Source: Opitutia bacterium (GTDB taxonomy: Bacteria; Verrucomicrobiota; Verrucomicrobiae; Opitutales; Opitutaceae). From it: a stretch of 33,654 nucleotides of DNA. The translations under genes were made by a program, and so were the position numbers. Shown in pieces: positions 15,344-23,494 of the stretch; the stretch's first letter is position 1; the number at the start of each line of letters is the position of its first letter. The stretch covers positions 1 through 33,654 of the forward strand of contig CANEVO010000040.1 of assembly GCA_947442255.1 (NCBI GenBank), given 5' to 3'. The notes under the pieces are model-generated. The model had not been told where the DNA came from and searched no databases. It worked only from the letters and a program-made list of their open reading frames with translations.

Positions 15344-16444
15344 CTAAGGTCTCCCGGTCGATTTCAAGTCCGCGCCGGCGAGATCGGCCCAGGCGTAGAA
15401 GTGGAACACCCGGCCATGGGACATCGCCACGAAGAGCCCGCCCGGAAAAACCGGCGAGAGCGCGGCCGAGGTGACATCGCAGCCGTCGCTTTCAAGTGTG
15501 GCGAGCGGAACGATCTTCCGCAGGGGATGGTCGTGGGGCCGGCCCGCGATGCCCTCGCGCGGGAAGACGCGAAACGTGTTGCTCTGCTGATCGGACACGA
15601 GGACGTAGCCGGTGCCGTTCGGAAATTTATAGATCGAGATGCCCTCGCGGTCCTCGGTGAAGCCGTCGCGGCCGAAGACCGCCAGTTCCTCGTCGGCGTC
15701 GTCGGCGGCCGGGTCGGCGTGGTATTTCCGGATGCCGTAGTTCTCGTCGCTGTAGTACACGTAGCCGAGTTCGTTATCCACGGCGATGGCCTCAATTTCC
15801 TTCTGTCCGCTCCAGGTGCCGAACGAGCGCGTGAAGATCGCCCGGATCGTGCCGGTGCCGTCGTCGACGAGTCGATATTGATGCAGATAGCCCTGGCGCG
15901 GCGCCTGGTAGTCTGAGCGGCTGACGAGGGCGAAAAGGGCGCCGTCTGAAGCCCGCGTGTAAAGGGCGACGCCCATGCCGTCGCGGGCGAGTTCGTCCTC
16001 AAAGATCGGCAGCCCGCCGCCGTCCACGGGTGCCATGTCCGGCAACCGGTAGACGCGCAGACGGTGGGCGTAACGCTCCGTGACCACGGCGAGGTCGACC
16101 TTTCGGCCGCCGAGCATGACGTCGTAGGCGACATCGACATTGTTCGGACGGACGAGGCCGCGAATGACCTTGTCGCGATGAATTTTGCCATCGAGGCCGA
16201 AGACATAGAGCGCGCCGTCCGCGTCCTTGTCGGTGCCGAGCACGAGGCTCGCGGCCGGGTGGGCCCGGTTGATCCAGATGGCGGGATCGTCCGTGTCGTG
16301 CTTGGTCGGCTCCGTGATCACGCGCGGCTGAATCGATTCCGCTGCGGCCATCGGAGGGCCGGCGAGGACGGCGAGAACGGCGGCGAGGAGGAACGCAGCC
16401 CTGGGCTGGCGGCGCGTTCGACGTGAGCGAGAAATTCCGGGCAT
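15344..16444 (-). CDS. secreted beta-propeller phytase
   Basis: A calcium-dependent 3-phytase that removes phosphates from inositol hexakisphosphate. The 366-residue protein has a basic N-region and hydrophobic signal (about 1-36, cleavage after AAA), then a six-bladed propeller of normal length. The two phytase signatures are present: D-TDDPAIW (50-57) and NNVDV (101-105), plus the acidic calcium-site stretches GTDKDADGALYVFGLDG, EIEAIAVDNELGYVYYSDEN and EDREGISIYKF. It starts with ATG at 16444, and its upstream region carries a TGTCAC/GTGACA dyad. It is divergent from the amidohydrolase-inositol dehydrogenase pair. Family assignment is strong; phytase activity itself is inferred. Confidence 0.93.
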   Translation of the reverse strand: MPGISRSRRTRRQPRAAFLLAAVLAVLAGPPMAAAESIQPRVITEPTKHDTDDPAIWINRAHPAASLVLGTDKDADGALYVFGLDGKIHRDKVIRGLVRPNNVDVAYDVMLGGRKVDLAVVTERYAHRLRVYRLPDMAPVDGGGLPIFEDELARDGMGVALYTRASDGALFALVSRSDYQAPRQGYLHQYRLVDDGTGTIRAIFTRSFGTWSGQKEIEAIAVDNELGYVYYSDENYGIRKYHADPAADDADEELAVFGRDGFTEDREGISIYKFPNGTGYVLVSDQQSNTFRVFPREGIAGRPHDHPLRKIVPLATLESDGCDVTSAALSPVFPGGLFVAMSHGRVFHFYAWADLAGADLKSTGRP

Positions 16445-16520
16445 GGAGCTGCTGGTGTTGTCGGGCGAAAGGTCGCTACCCGGGAGCGGTCGGAAGAGCG
16501 GGTCAAGGCCGGTCCTCGGC

Positions 16521-16538
16521 TGTCACCGCGATGTGACA
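16521..16538. promoter_or_regulatory. Pho-box-like dyad TGTCAC-6-GTGACA
   Basis: A perfect inverted repeat whose plus strand also reads as two TGT(C/G)AC words 11 bases apart, one DNA turn, followed by a further CTGTCGATTGTCG. PhoB-type sites are direct TGTCA-like repeats at an 11-base period, so this is a candidate response-regulator site about 77 bases upstream of the phytase start. The family's binding site in this phylum is not known to me. Confidence 0.4.
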
Positions 16539-16548
16539 ATGAGCTGTC

Positions 16549-16570
16549 GATTGTCGCAGACACGGCAATC
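16549..16570. promoter_or_regulatory. imperfect dyad GATTGTCG / CGGCAATC
   Basis: Seven of eight pairs match around a CAGACA centre. It lies 10 bases from the TGTCAC dyad, in the same divergent control region. Confidence 0.3.
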
Positions 16571-16631
16571 GGACGGATCCGGGACTCCTGCCGGGGAACG
16601 TGCGCCGCCTCCTCACCCGCTGGTTGCTGCG

Positions 16632-16671
16632 CGAGCAATTCGGTGTCGCACCTGCGACACGGAATTGCTCG
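16632..16671. promoter_or_regulatory. 19-bp near-perfect inverted repeat with CC loop
   Basis: Left arm CGAGCAATTCGGTGTCGCA and the right arm match in 18 of 19 pairs with only CC between them, so the DNA is almost fully palindromic. No T-run follows. Its core, TGTCGCACCTGCGA, recurs inverted at 16818-16831 inside the start of the downstream gene. An operator pair with looping is possible; a repeat insertion is the alternative. Confidence 0.5.
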
Positions 16672-16755
16672 TGGCCCGAAGGCTGGACTTTGGCCGCCGA
16701 TGACCGGGCGCCGACCGGGCTTGCGGCGCGTTTCGACGGGCCGCTAGGTTGCGCC

Positions 16756-18285
16756 ATGAGCATCCCTCTCGCCCCGATCGAGTTCCGGCCCGCGGATTCC
16801 GTTCGGCCGATCCCTTCTCGCAGGTGCGACAGGCGATCGGTCGGAGCGGGTAGGCCGAAGCGAGCGGGCCTTCTATTGCTGGGCGCGGCCGCGGTGGGGT
16901 GGGGCCTGGCGATGGTGGGAGTGGCGGAGGCGCAGCCCCATGAGACCGATGCCTACCTGGAGTCTTCGCGGGCGCAATGGGAGGCGCTGGCGCAAGCGAT
17001 CTGGGAGCAGCCGGAGCTCGCGTTGCAGGAGAAACAGTCCTCGGCTGCGCTCGCCGCTGCGCTGGCGAAGGAGGGGTTTCAGATCACCTGGGGCGCCGGC
17101 GGCCAGCCGACCGCTTTCGTGGCGGTCGCGGGATCCGGGAGTCCGGTGATTGGGCTCATGGCCGAATACGACGCGCTGCCCGGGCTCTCGCAGGTCGCAG
17201 GCAAGGCGAAGCGCGAACCGGTCGTGGCGGACGGTTCAGGTCACGCCTGCGGGCACAATCTACTGGGCACGGCCTCGGTGGCGGCGGCAGTGGCCGCGAA
17301 CCGCGAACGCGTGGCGCGGAAGCTGCCCGGCACCATCAAGCTCTTCGGCACGCCGGCGGAGGAGGTCATGATCGGCAAGACTTTCATGATTCGCGCCGGG
17401 GCTTTCCAAGGCGTCGATGCGGTGCTCGCGTGGCATCCCGACGATCAGAACCGCGTGGTGAACCGCGCCCGGCTCGCGGCCGCGGCCGTGGACGTGGAAT
17501 TTTTTGGCCGGTCGGCCCATGCCGCGTCGTCACCGTGGCTTGGACGCAGCGCGCTCGATGCATTGGTGCTGTTTGATCACGGGATGGCCCTGATGCGGGA
17601 GCACATCCGGCCGACGGCCCGGATGCATCGTCGGATCACCGGTGGCGGTGCAGCGGCGAACGTGATCCCGGATTACACCAAGGGCGACTACTGGGTCCGC
17701 GACGTGAGCGGCGAAAGCGTGAACGAGATGATCGCGCGGCTGAAGAAAGTCGGCGCGGGCGCCGCGCTGGCGACCGAGACCCGCGTGCAGTTCACGCTGC
17801 TTTTCTTCGGCCGCGAGGTGCTGCCGAACGACGCGCTGAGCCGGGTGATGCAGGATCAGTTCACGCGGATTGGTGCGCCGGCGTTCGATGCCGCAGACAC
17901 CGCCTTCGCGCGCGAACTGCAGCAGGAACTCAATGCCGCCCCCGCGGGGCTCGCGGCATCCGTCATGCCCTATAACCCGGGCAACGGGAACACCGCCTCA
18001 TCGGACATCGGCGAAGTCGCCGCGGTGGCGCCGCTCGCAGAACTTGGCGTCGCGGTGCGGCCAATCGGAACCCCGGCGCACCACTGGGTGCAGACGGCCT
18101 GCGCGGCCCACGCGGTCGGACACAAGGGCATGCTTACCGCCGCCAAGGTCCTCGCCGGCACAGCGGTGGAATTGCTCGGCAACCGGGCGGCCGTGCAGGC
18201 GATCAAGGACGAGTTCGCCGCCAAGACCAACGGTCGCCCCTACGTCAGCCCGCTGGCGCCCGACGCAATTCCCAGGGCATTCTAG
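16756..18285 (+). CDS. exported M20 amidohydrolase, AbgB-like
   Basis: A metal-dependent amidohydrolase of the M20 group, closest in motif content to subunit B of p-aminobenzoyl-glutamate hydrolase. The 509-residue protein carries a long basic leader and a hydrophobic signal (about 36-60, ending VAEAQ), unusual for the cytoplasmic AbgB. Zinc-site motifs are LMAEYDALPG (134-143), GHACGHN (162-168) and TPAEE (near 211), with the dimerisation/lid region from about 250. Substrate is unknown; amide-linked acyl-amino acids are typical. The ATG at 16756 is chosen; the frame extends to 16600 through the inverted repeat, which is unlikely to be coding. It precedes the inositol dehydrogenase gene by 128 nt. 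Confidence 0.88.
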   Translation: MSIPLAPIEFRPADSVRPIPSRRCDRRSVGAGRPKRAGLLLLGAAAVGWGLAMVGVAEAQPHETDAYLESSRAQWEALAQAIWEQPELALQEKQSSAALAAALAKEGFQITWGAGGQPTAFVAVAGSGSPVIGLMAEYDALPGLSQVAGKAKREPVVADGSGHACGHNLLGTASVAAAVAANRERVARKLPGTIKLFGTPAEEVMIGKTFMIRAGAFQGVDAVLAWHPDDQNRVVNRARLAAAAVDVEFFGRSAHAASSPWLGRSALDALVLFDHGMALMREHIRPTARMHRRITGGGAAANVIPDYTKGDYWVRDVSGESVNEMIARLKKVGAGAALATETRVQFTLLFFGREVLPNDALSRVMQDQFTRIGAPAFDAADTAFARELQQELNAAPAGLAASVMPYNPGNGNTASSDIGEVAAVAPLAELGVAVRPIGTPAHHWVQTACAAHAVGHKGMLTAAKVLAGTAVELLGNRAAVQAIKDEFAAKTNGRPYVSPLAPDAIPRAF

Positions 18286-18292
18286 TAGAGAC

Positions 18293-18348
18293 AACCACTA
18301 ACTCGCACTAACGGGACCCTAACCCCCGCTGGTCCGTGGCTAGTGGTT
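18293..18348. promoter_or_regulatory. nested inverted repeat between amidohydrolase and iolG
   Basis: AACCACTA (18293-18300) pairs perfectly with TAGTGGTT (18341-18348), and inside it ACGGGACC nearly pairs with GGTCCGT. The resulting 56-nt hairpin lacks a T-run. It may be an operator, attenuator or mRNA-stabilising structure. Confidence 0.4.
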
Positions 18349-18413
18349 CACTCGTCTCCGAGCCACCGTTTTTCGTGGCGGCGCGGCCCCGGCTCAGGGC
18401 ATCGTGGCGGCCT

Positions 18414-19433
18414 ATGAGCACGCTGCGGGGGAAATCCAAAATTAATGTCGGCCTGGTGGGCCTGGGTCGGATGGGCCTGGCCTACGGTCGCTACCTCTCG
18501 GGACGCGTGCCCGGCGTGACCTTGACGGCTATTTCCGATCTCCGGCCCGACGCCGTCGAGGCGGCCCGCCTCGAACTCGGCGTGGCGAAGGCGTATGCGG
18601 ATTACCAGGACCTCGTGACGGATCCCGATGTCGATGCCGTCGTGGTGGTCACGCCGACGAAGCGACACAGCGAGGTCGTGATCGCGGCCGCCGCGGCGAA
18701 GAAGGCGATTTTCTGCGAGAAGCCCCCGGCGGTGACGCTCGAAGACGCGCTCGGGATGCAGGCGGCCATCGCGCAGCAAGGGGTGTTCTTCCAACTCGGC
18801 TTCATGCGCCGGTTTGACTCCGGCTATGCGGCCGCGAAGAAAAAGATCCTCGCCGGCGCCATCGGCGAGCCGTGCGTGTTCACGGCGACCTCGAAGGATC
18901 AGGTCCGGCCGCCGCTCGACTATCTGCGGCCGGAGAACAGCGGCGGGTTGTTCGTCGACATGGGCATCCATGATTTCGACCTCGCGCGGTGGTTCATGGG
19001 CGATGTGTCCAGCGTGTACAGCACGGCCGGCGTCCTCGCCTATCCCGAGATAAAGCCGATCGGGGACTGGGACAGCGCGCTGGCCAACCTGCGTTTCAAG
19101 AGCGGCTGCATCGGCATGGTGAACCTCGGGCGGAAGGCCGTGCACGGTTACGGAATCTATGCGGAGATCGCCGGAACCGAGGGCACGATCCGGATCGGCT
19201 ACGATCGCGAGACGCCGATCCTGATCCTGACCAAGGACGCCGTGACGCACGATACGATCCCGAGCTTCGAGGAACGCTTCGAGAACGCGTTCGTCGCGCA
19301 ACTGCAGGACTTCGCCCGGAACCTGGTTCAGGATCGCCCGCCATCGATCACGATCGAGGACGGCATCAGCGCTTTGAAGATCTCGCTCGCCGCCACGCGC
19401 TCGGCCCGGACGAACCAGATCGTCGAACTCTAG
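18414..19433 (+). CDS. iolG: inositol 2-dehydrogenase-like Gfo/Idh/MocA oxidoreductase
   Basis: An NAD(P)-dependent dehydrogenase expected to oxidise myo-inositol to scyllo-inosose. The 339-residue length is typical. The Rossmann motif is GLVGLGRMG (13-21); the catalytic Lys lies in CEKPPA (101-106); QLGFMRRFDSGYAAAKKKI (127-145) and FVDMGIHDFDLARWF (180-194, carrying the catalytic Asp182 and His186) closely follow the IolG pattern. The ATG at 18414 is selected; an upstream GTG at 18336 would add 26 residues unlike the family and would run through the inverted repeat. It is downstream of the AbgB-like gene, and the divergent phytase would generate its presumed substrate. Other cyclitol or sugar substrates cannot be excluded. 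Confidence 0.85.
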   Translation: MSTLRGKSKINVGLVGLGRMGLAYGRYLSGRVPGVTLTAISDLRPDAVEAARLELGVAKAYADYQDLVTDPDVDAVVVVTPTKRHSEVVIAAAAAKKAIFCEKPPAVTLEDALGMQAAIAQQGVFFQLGFMRRFDSGYAAAKKKILAGAIGEPCVFTATSKDQVRPPLDYLRPENSGGLFVDMGIHDFDLARWFMGDVSSVYSTAGVLAYPEIKPIGDWDSALANLRFKSGCIGMVNLGRKAVHGYGIYAEIAGTEGTIRIGYDRETPILILTKDAVTHDTIPSFEERFENAFVAQLQDFARNLVQDRPPSITIEDGISALKISLAATRSARTNQIVEL

Positions 19434-19442
19434 GACCAAGGC

Positions 19443-19468
19443 AGGTTCGACCGGATGGACAGGAACCT
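19443..19468. terminator. weak hairpin in convergent gap iolG/coaX
   Basis: AGGTTC and GAACCT form a 6-bp dyad filling the 36-base gap between converging genes; the centre carries GGATGGACAGG of the dispersed repeat. There is no T-run, so a terminator role is only suggested by position. Confidence 0.25.
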
Positions 19469-19469
19469 A

Positions 19470-20258
19470 TCACGCAACCGGCGTCGCGTCGCGGTTCAGC
19501 CCCTCGGCGTACTTGAGTCCTTCGAGGACGAGTTCGGGCACGATTTCGTCGAAGACGCTTTCCTCCTCGAAGAGCCAGGCGAAGCCGCCGGTGCCGATAA
19601 TCCGCGGCTGCTGGGAGGCAAAGGCCTCGATCTGCAGCAGCGAGAGGATCTGCCGGATCGCCCCGACGTGACCATGATAGACGCCGGACTGGATGCTCTC
19701 CACGGTGCTGCGGCCGAGTGCGACCTCCGGTCGGGCCAGTTCGACGCGGGGCAGCCGCGCAGTTTTGCTGGCGAGCGAGTCGAGCGAAACGCCGATGCCG
19801 GGAAGAATGGCGCCGCCGAGGTAGTCGCCGGTGGCGGTGATGACGTCGAAGGTCGTGGCCGTACCGCAGTCGACGACGAGGATGTCGCGCCCGGGATGGC
19901 GTTGCAGTGCGGCGATGGCATTCGCGATTCGATCGGAACCGACCTCGTGCGGATTGCGGTAGCGCACCTTCAGCCCGGTCTTGACGCCGGCCTGCAGGAC
20001 GAAGGGCTGGCTCTTGCAGTAGGAGATGCAGGCCTGGCGCAGGGCGAAGAGGGCCGCCGGCACGACGCTGCAAATCGCGGTGCGGGTGATCGCGCGCGGG
20101 TCGATGCCATTTTCGCGCAGGACGGCGGAGAAGAAAACGCCGAGCTCATCCGCGGTGCCCAGCGGATGGGTCGATTTGCGGAACTGGGCGCGCAACACGT
20201 CGTTTTCAAACACGCCGCCGTGGATCTGGGTATTGCCGACGTCGAGGCAGAGGAGCAT
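19470..20258 (-). CDS. coaX: type III pantothenate kinase
   Basis: Phosphorylates pantothenate, the first step of CoA synthesis; type III enzymes resist CoA feedback. The 262-residue protein shows the ASKHA-fold motifs: DVGNTQIHGGVF (6-17), the central DCGTATTFDV and GGAILPGIG, then a late IGTGGFAWLF. Length is standard. The ATG at 20258 is used; the frame upstream continues into coaBC and is not coding for this protein. It is the last gene of a minus-strand panB-panC-coaBC-coaX set, 25 nt after coaBC. Confidence 0.95.
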   Translation of the reverse strand: MLLCLDVGNTQIHGGVFENDVLRAQFRKSTHPLGTADELGVFFSAVLRENGIDPRAITRTAICSVVPAALFALRQACISYCKSQPFVLQAGVKTGLKVRYRNPHEVGSDRIANAIAALQRHPGRDILVVDCGTATTFDVITATGDYLGGAILPGIGVSLDSLASKTARLPRVELARPEVALGRSTVESIQSGVYHGHVGAIRQILSLLQIEAFASQQPRIIGTGGFAWLFEEESVFDEIVPELVLEGLKYAEGLNRDATPVA

Positions 20259-20283
20259 GGGGTGAGAGGACCGGCCGAAGCTG

Positions 20284-21492
20284 TCAGGATTGGGACGAGA
20301 GTAAACGCTCCAGCGCGGCCGCCAGATCGGGGCGCGTGGCACACGCCGTCGAGGTGCCGTCCCGGCCGTGGATGGTGGCGGGGAAATTCGTGTCGGTCTG
20401 CTCGGCGAGGTCGTTGTGCACGACGAAGTCGGGCGCGGCGCGCGCGAGCAGTTCCCGGACTTCCGCCTGCGCCGCCTCCGGGGTGGCATGGTCCGTCAGC
20501 TTGAAGGCCACGATCTGGATGTCGCGGCGCCGGCTGCGCTCGCGGAGGGTGTCGATCAGTTTGGGATTGGGCCGCAGGCGCAGGAGCCGCGCGGTGTGGG
20601 AGTCCAGCTTGCCCGGTGCGACGGTCGCATCCGCGCCGGTTTCCGGGACGAGCTCGACCGAAAAATCGCTCACGGCCGCCGCGTGAATGATGGCGTCGAA
20701 ATTGTTCGCGGCGAGGAGTCGCGTGAGGAGCCGATCCAGATCGGCGAAGGAGCTGAACGTCTCCTCGCAGACCCGACCCTGGGCCGGCGTGGCGTGACGC
20801 GCCCGGGCGAGCACCACCTCGTGGCCGGCTTTGGCCAGGTGCTCCGCGATCATCGCGCCGGTGCGGCCGGTGCTCAGGTTGGTGAGCACGCGCACGCCGT
20901 CGATCGGCTCGGCGGTTCCACCGCTGGTGATGAGGACCCGCAGCCGGCGGCCGGGCGGGGTGAGGGCGGCTGTCACGGCGGCGACGATCGCGTCGGGCTC
21001 CGCGAGCCGGCCGGCGCCGGTCTCACCGCAGGCGGTCCGGCCCTCGCCGACGGGAATAAATTGCGCGCCCCAATGGCGGAGGCGCGCGACGGAGGCGACG
21101 GTTGCCGGGTGGGCCCACATGGCGGGATTCATCGCGGGCGCGAAGAGCAGCGGCTGGTTCGCTTCGCGCGCCAGCAGCAACGCCCCCGGCAGATCGTCGG
21201 CGAGGCCGGTGGCGGCGCGATTCAAGGTGTTCGCGGTCGCGGGGCAGACGAGGATGAGGTTCGCCCAGCGGGCGAGTTCGATGTGATCCAGCGCCGCGCC
21301 CGCGGCAAAGAGTTCGGTGGCCACGGGCGCCCCTGTGAGTCCCTCGAGCGTGGCCGGCCCGATGAACTGCAGGGCGGACGACGTCGCCACGGTTCGCACG
21401 CGGTGGCCTAGTTGCACCAGCCGCGAAATCACCTCGCAGGCTCTGTACGCCGCGATTGATCCAGAGACAATGACAAGGAGATTGGCTGGCAT
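20284..21492 (-). CDS. coaBC: bifunctional phosphopantothenoylcysteine decarboxylase/phosphopantothenate-cysteine ligase
   Basis: Carries out two consecutive steps of CoA synthesis. The N-terminal FMN-dependent CoaC domain (about 1-180) has GSIAAYRACE, the active-site His in DHIELARWA, PATANTLNRAATGLADDL, PAMNPAMW and the Cys in TACGETGAGRL. The CoaB domain (about 190-402) has ITSGGTAEPIDGVRVLTN and STGRTG, and a NPKLID segment that corresponds to the conserved NPKxD-like loop, followed by IVAFKLT. The length of 402 residues is normal. The open frame continues upstream to 22491 through the panC gene, but the ATG at 21492 begins directly with the first strand. Located between panC and coaX. 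Confidence 0.95.
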   Translation of the reverse strand: MPANLLVIVSGSIAAYRACEVISRLVQLGHRVRTVATSSALQFIGPATLEGLTGAPVATELFAAGAALDHIELARWANLILVCPATANTLNRAATGLADDLPGALLLAREANQPLLFAPAMNPAMWAHPATVASVARLRHWGAQFIPVGEGRTACGETGAGRLAEPDAIVAAVTAALTPPGRRLRVLITSGGTAEPIDGVRVLTNLSTGRTGAMIAEHLAKAGHEVVLARARHATPAQGRVCEETFSSFADLDRLLTRLLAANNFDAIIHAAAVSDFSVELVPETGADATVAPGKLDSHTARLLRLRPNPKLIDTLRERSRRRDIQIVAFKLTDHATPEAAQAEVRELLARAAPDFVVHNDLAEQTDTNFPATIHGRDGTSTACATRPDLAAALERLLSSQS

Positions 21493-21561
21493 GGCTTCAA
21501 TTCGGGTCGCCGACGGGCGCTGGTCCTGATGTTTCACAGCCTCCGCACGCCCTTGCCGTCC

Positions 21562-21606
21562 GTAGCGCCAGTCTTCGACTGGCGGGACGCCGGTCAGAGA
21601 CCGGCG
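21562..21606 (+). repeat. pair of GTAG-type hairpins between coaBC and panC
   Basis: GTAGC then GCCAGTC-TTC-GACTGGC (21567-21583), followed by CGCCGGTC-AGA-GACCGGCG (21588-21606). The second hairpin resembles the inverse of the first. They occupy much of the 188-base gap that separates coaBC from panC on the minus strand. Confidence 0.6.
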
Positions 21607-21680
21607 CCACTCCTGGCGGCTGCGACAGCGGGTTGGGGGTGCCGTGAAATAATCGCGCCAGTCCCCGGGTAAGAATGCGA

Positions 21681-22439
21681 TCAGAGCGTGACATGATCGA
21701 TCAGGCGCACGCCTTCGACGCGGATGGCGGCCAGGCGTTCGCCGCCGGCATCGCCGACATAGTCGACGTCGAACCCGGCCGCGCGCAGCCGAGACGCCGC
21801 GGTGGCGGCATCCGGCGACGAACGCAGCAGGGCAGGAAACTGGGTGACGTGTGCCCGCGCCTCGGCGGACAACCGTCGGTTGCGCGAACTCAGGGCGACG
21901 CCGTCGTGATCGCGGATCGTGGGGCACGAGACAATCGTCACGGGGAGGAAGAAGGCGTCCGCCATGCCGCGAACGAGCTGCAGCTGCTGCCAGTCCTTCT
22001 CGCCGAAGTAGGCCCGCCGGGGCTGCACGAGGTTGAGAAGTTTCAGCACGACCGTGAGGACGCCCTCGAAATGGCCGGGGCGCTGCAGGCCCTCCCAACG
22101 GCTGCTGACATCGTTCTCCGTGACCTGGAAGCGGTAGCTGTCGGGGTAGATCTCCTCCATCGCAGGCGCGAACACGGCGTCGATGTAGGGTGCGGCGAGC
22201 GCCATGTCCGCCTCGAGCGTACGGGGATACCGGGCGAGATCGGCGGGATCGTTGAACTGGGTTGGGTTCACAAACACGCTGAGGACGACGCGTTCGTTCT
22301 CGGCCCGCGCGCGGGCGAGCAGCGAGACGTGTCCGGCATGCAGCGCGCCCATCGTCGGCACGAAGCCTACGCTGCGGCCCTGCCAGTCGGGATTTCCGCG
22401 CAAGGCCCGCCAGGCTGGGAGGTCGGTGCAGAGTTTCAT
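21681..22439 (-). CDS. panC: pantothenate synthetase
   Basis: Joins pantoate and beta-alanine using ATP. The 252-residue protein has the nucleotidyltransferase motif PTMGALHAGHVSLL, SVFVNPTQFN, FGEKDWQQLQLVR and the KMSKS-equivalent SSRNRRLS. It is somewhat shorter than the usual 280 residues, the difference lying in the C-terminal lid domain. Its ATG overlaps the panB stop by 4 nt (ATGA at 22436-22439), so the pair is translated together. Confidence 0.95.
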   Translation of the reverse strand: MKLCTDLPAWRALRGNPDWQGRSVGFVPTMGALHAGHVSLLARARAENERVVLSVFVNPTQFNDPADLARYPRTLEADMALAAPYIDAVFAPAMEEIYPDSYRFQVTENDVSSRWEGLQRPGHFEGVLTVVLKLLNLVQPRRAYFGEKDWQQLQLVRGMADAFFLPVTIVSCPTIRDHDGVALSSRNRRLSAEARAHVTQFPALLRSSPDAATAASRLRAAGFDVDYVGDAGGERLAAIRVEGVRLIDHVTL

Positions 22440-23227
22440 GCGACCACCTCGGCCCGTGCCGGGAAGGAACCGCCGCGCACCGCCGTCGCATAGTGGGTGA
22501 GCGCCTCGTGGACGAGTTCGTGTCCCTTCAGGAAGCGCCGTGCGAATCGCGGTTGGAAATCCGGATCGAGTCCGAGCAGATCGGTTAACACGAGGACCTG
22601 CCCGGCGGTGCCGCCCCCCGCGCCAATGCCGATGGTGGGAATGGCGAGGTCGGTCGTTACCGTGGCGGCGAGCGCCTCCGGCACGCATTCTAGCACGAGT
22701 GCGAAAGCGCCGAGTTGCTCGAGTTGCCGGGCCTCCTGGCGCAGGCGTTCGGCTTCGTGGGTCGCGCGGCCCTGCATCCGGTAGCCGCCGATTTGATGCA
22801 CGGACTGGGGGGTCAGGCCCAGATGGCCCATGACGGGAACGCCGCTTCCGACCAGATGAGCAACGATGTCCTCATGACCGGCCAGGCCCTCGATCTTGAC
22901 GGCATTCGCGCCCGCTTGGAGCAGGACGCCGGCGGCGGCGGTCGCGACATCCCGGCCCTGGCGGGCGGTAAGAAAAGGCAGATCGGCAATGACGAAAAGG
23001 TCCGGCGCCCCCCGGCGGACGGCCGCGACATGAGAGCGCAGCATCTCGACCGTGGCGTGGACCGTGGAGGGAAGGCCATGGACGACCATGGCGGCGCTGT
23101 CGCCCACGAGGATGGCGTCTACTGACGCCGACGCCACGAGCCGGGCCATGAGCGCATCATACGCCGTGACGACGACGAGCGGACGCTGTTCCCGTCGAGC
23201 GCGGGCAAAATCAAGGATGGTCTTCAC
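22436..23227 (-). CDS. panB: 3-methyl-2-oxobutanoate hydroxymethyltransferase
   Basis: Makes ketopantoate, the first committed step of pantothenate synthesis. The 263-residue TIM-barrel protein shows TAYDALMARLV, LVGDSAAMVVHG, ADLPF, ANAVKIEG, MGHLGLTPQSVHQIGGYR, LVLECVP and IGIGAGGGTAGQVLV. The last differs from the commoner GAG..CDGQVLV by lacking the Asp, a small oddity. Start codon is GTG at 23227 (MKTILDFARAR). It leads the panB-panC-coaBC-coaX set; panE and panD are not present here. The 267-base gap before it contains no gene, only short dyads such as TTCCGT-GA-ACGGAA. Confidence 0.95.
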   Translation of the reverse strand: MKTILDFARARREQRPLVVVTAYDALMARLVASASVDAILVGDSAAMVVHGLPSTVHATVEMLRSHVAAVRRGAPDLFVIADLPFLTARQGRDVATAAAGVLLQAGANAVKIEGLAGHEDIVAHLVGSGVPVMGHLGLTPQSVHQIGGYRMQGRATHEAERLRQEARQLEQLGAFALVLECVPEALAATVTTDLAIPTIGIGAGGGTAGQVLVLTDLLGLDPDFQPRFARRFLKGHELVHEALTHYATAVRGGSFPARAEVVA

Positions 23228-23494
23228 GCGGCCGGGGGATTTTCCGTGAACGGAAGACCTGCCGACAGGTGAGGGAGAACGTGAGTGCTTGTCGCATGGC
23301 GATCAGGCCGCAGTGTCCCGGAAACGGGTGGGTTGAGGAGGCTGACATGTCCGGTCGCGAGCGAGTTCGCGCCAGAGGACGAAGACAGTCGTCGTCGTCG
23401 CCGATTGCGCAAATGTAAACTGTGTCAGCGGCGGACGGGACGAAAGGGCGCAAACCCGACCGAGCCCGGCGGAAACGGGCCGCCTGCCTGCGGC

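Larger units (their letters stand above)
16445..16755. other. 311-nt divergent regulatory region between phytase and amidohydrolase
   Basis: Besides three dyads (16521, 16549, 16632) it has a plausible plus-strand promoter: TTGCGG (16721-16726), 18 bases, TAGGTT (16745-16750), placing the start of transcription near the ATG at 16756, so the amidohydrolase mRNA may be leaderless. No gene is seen. Confidence 0.45.
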
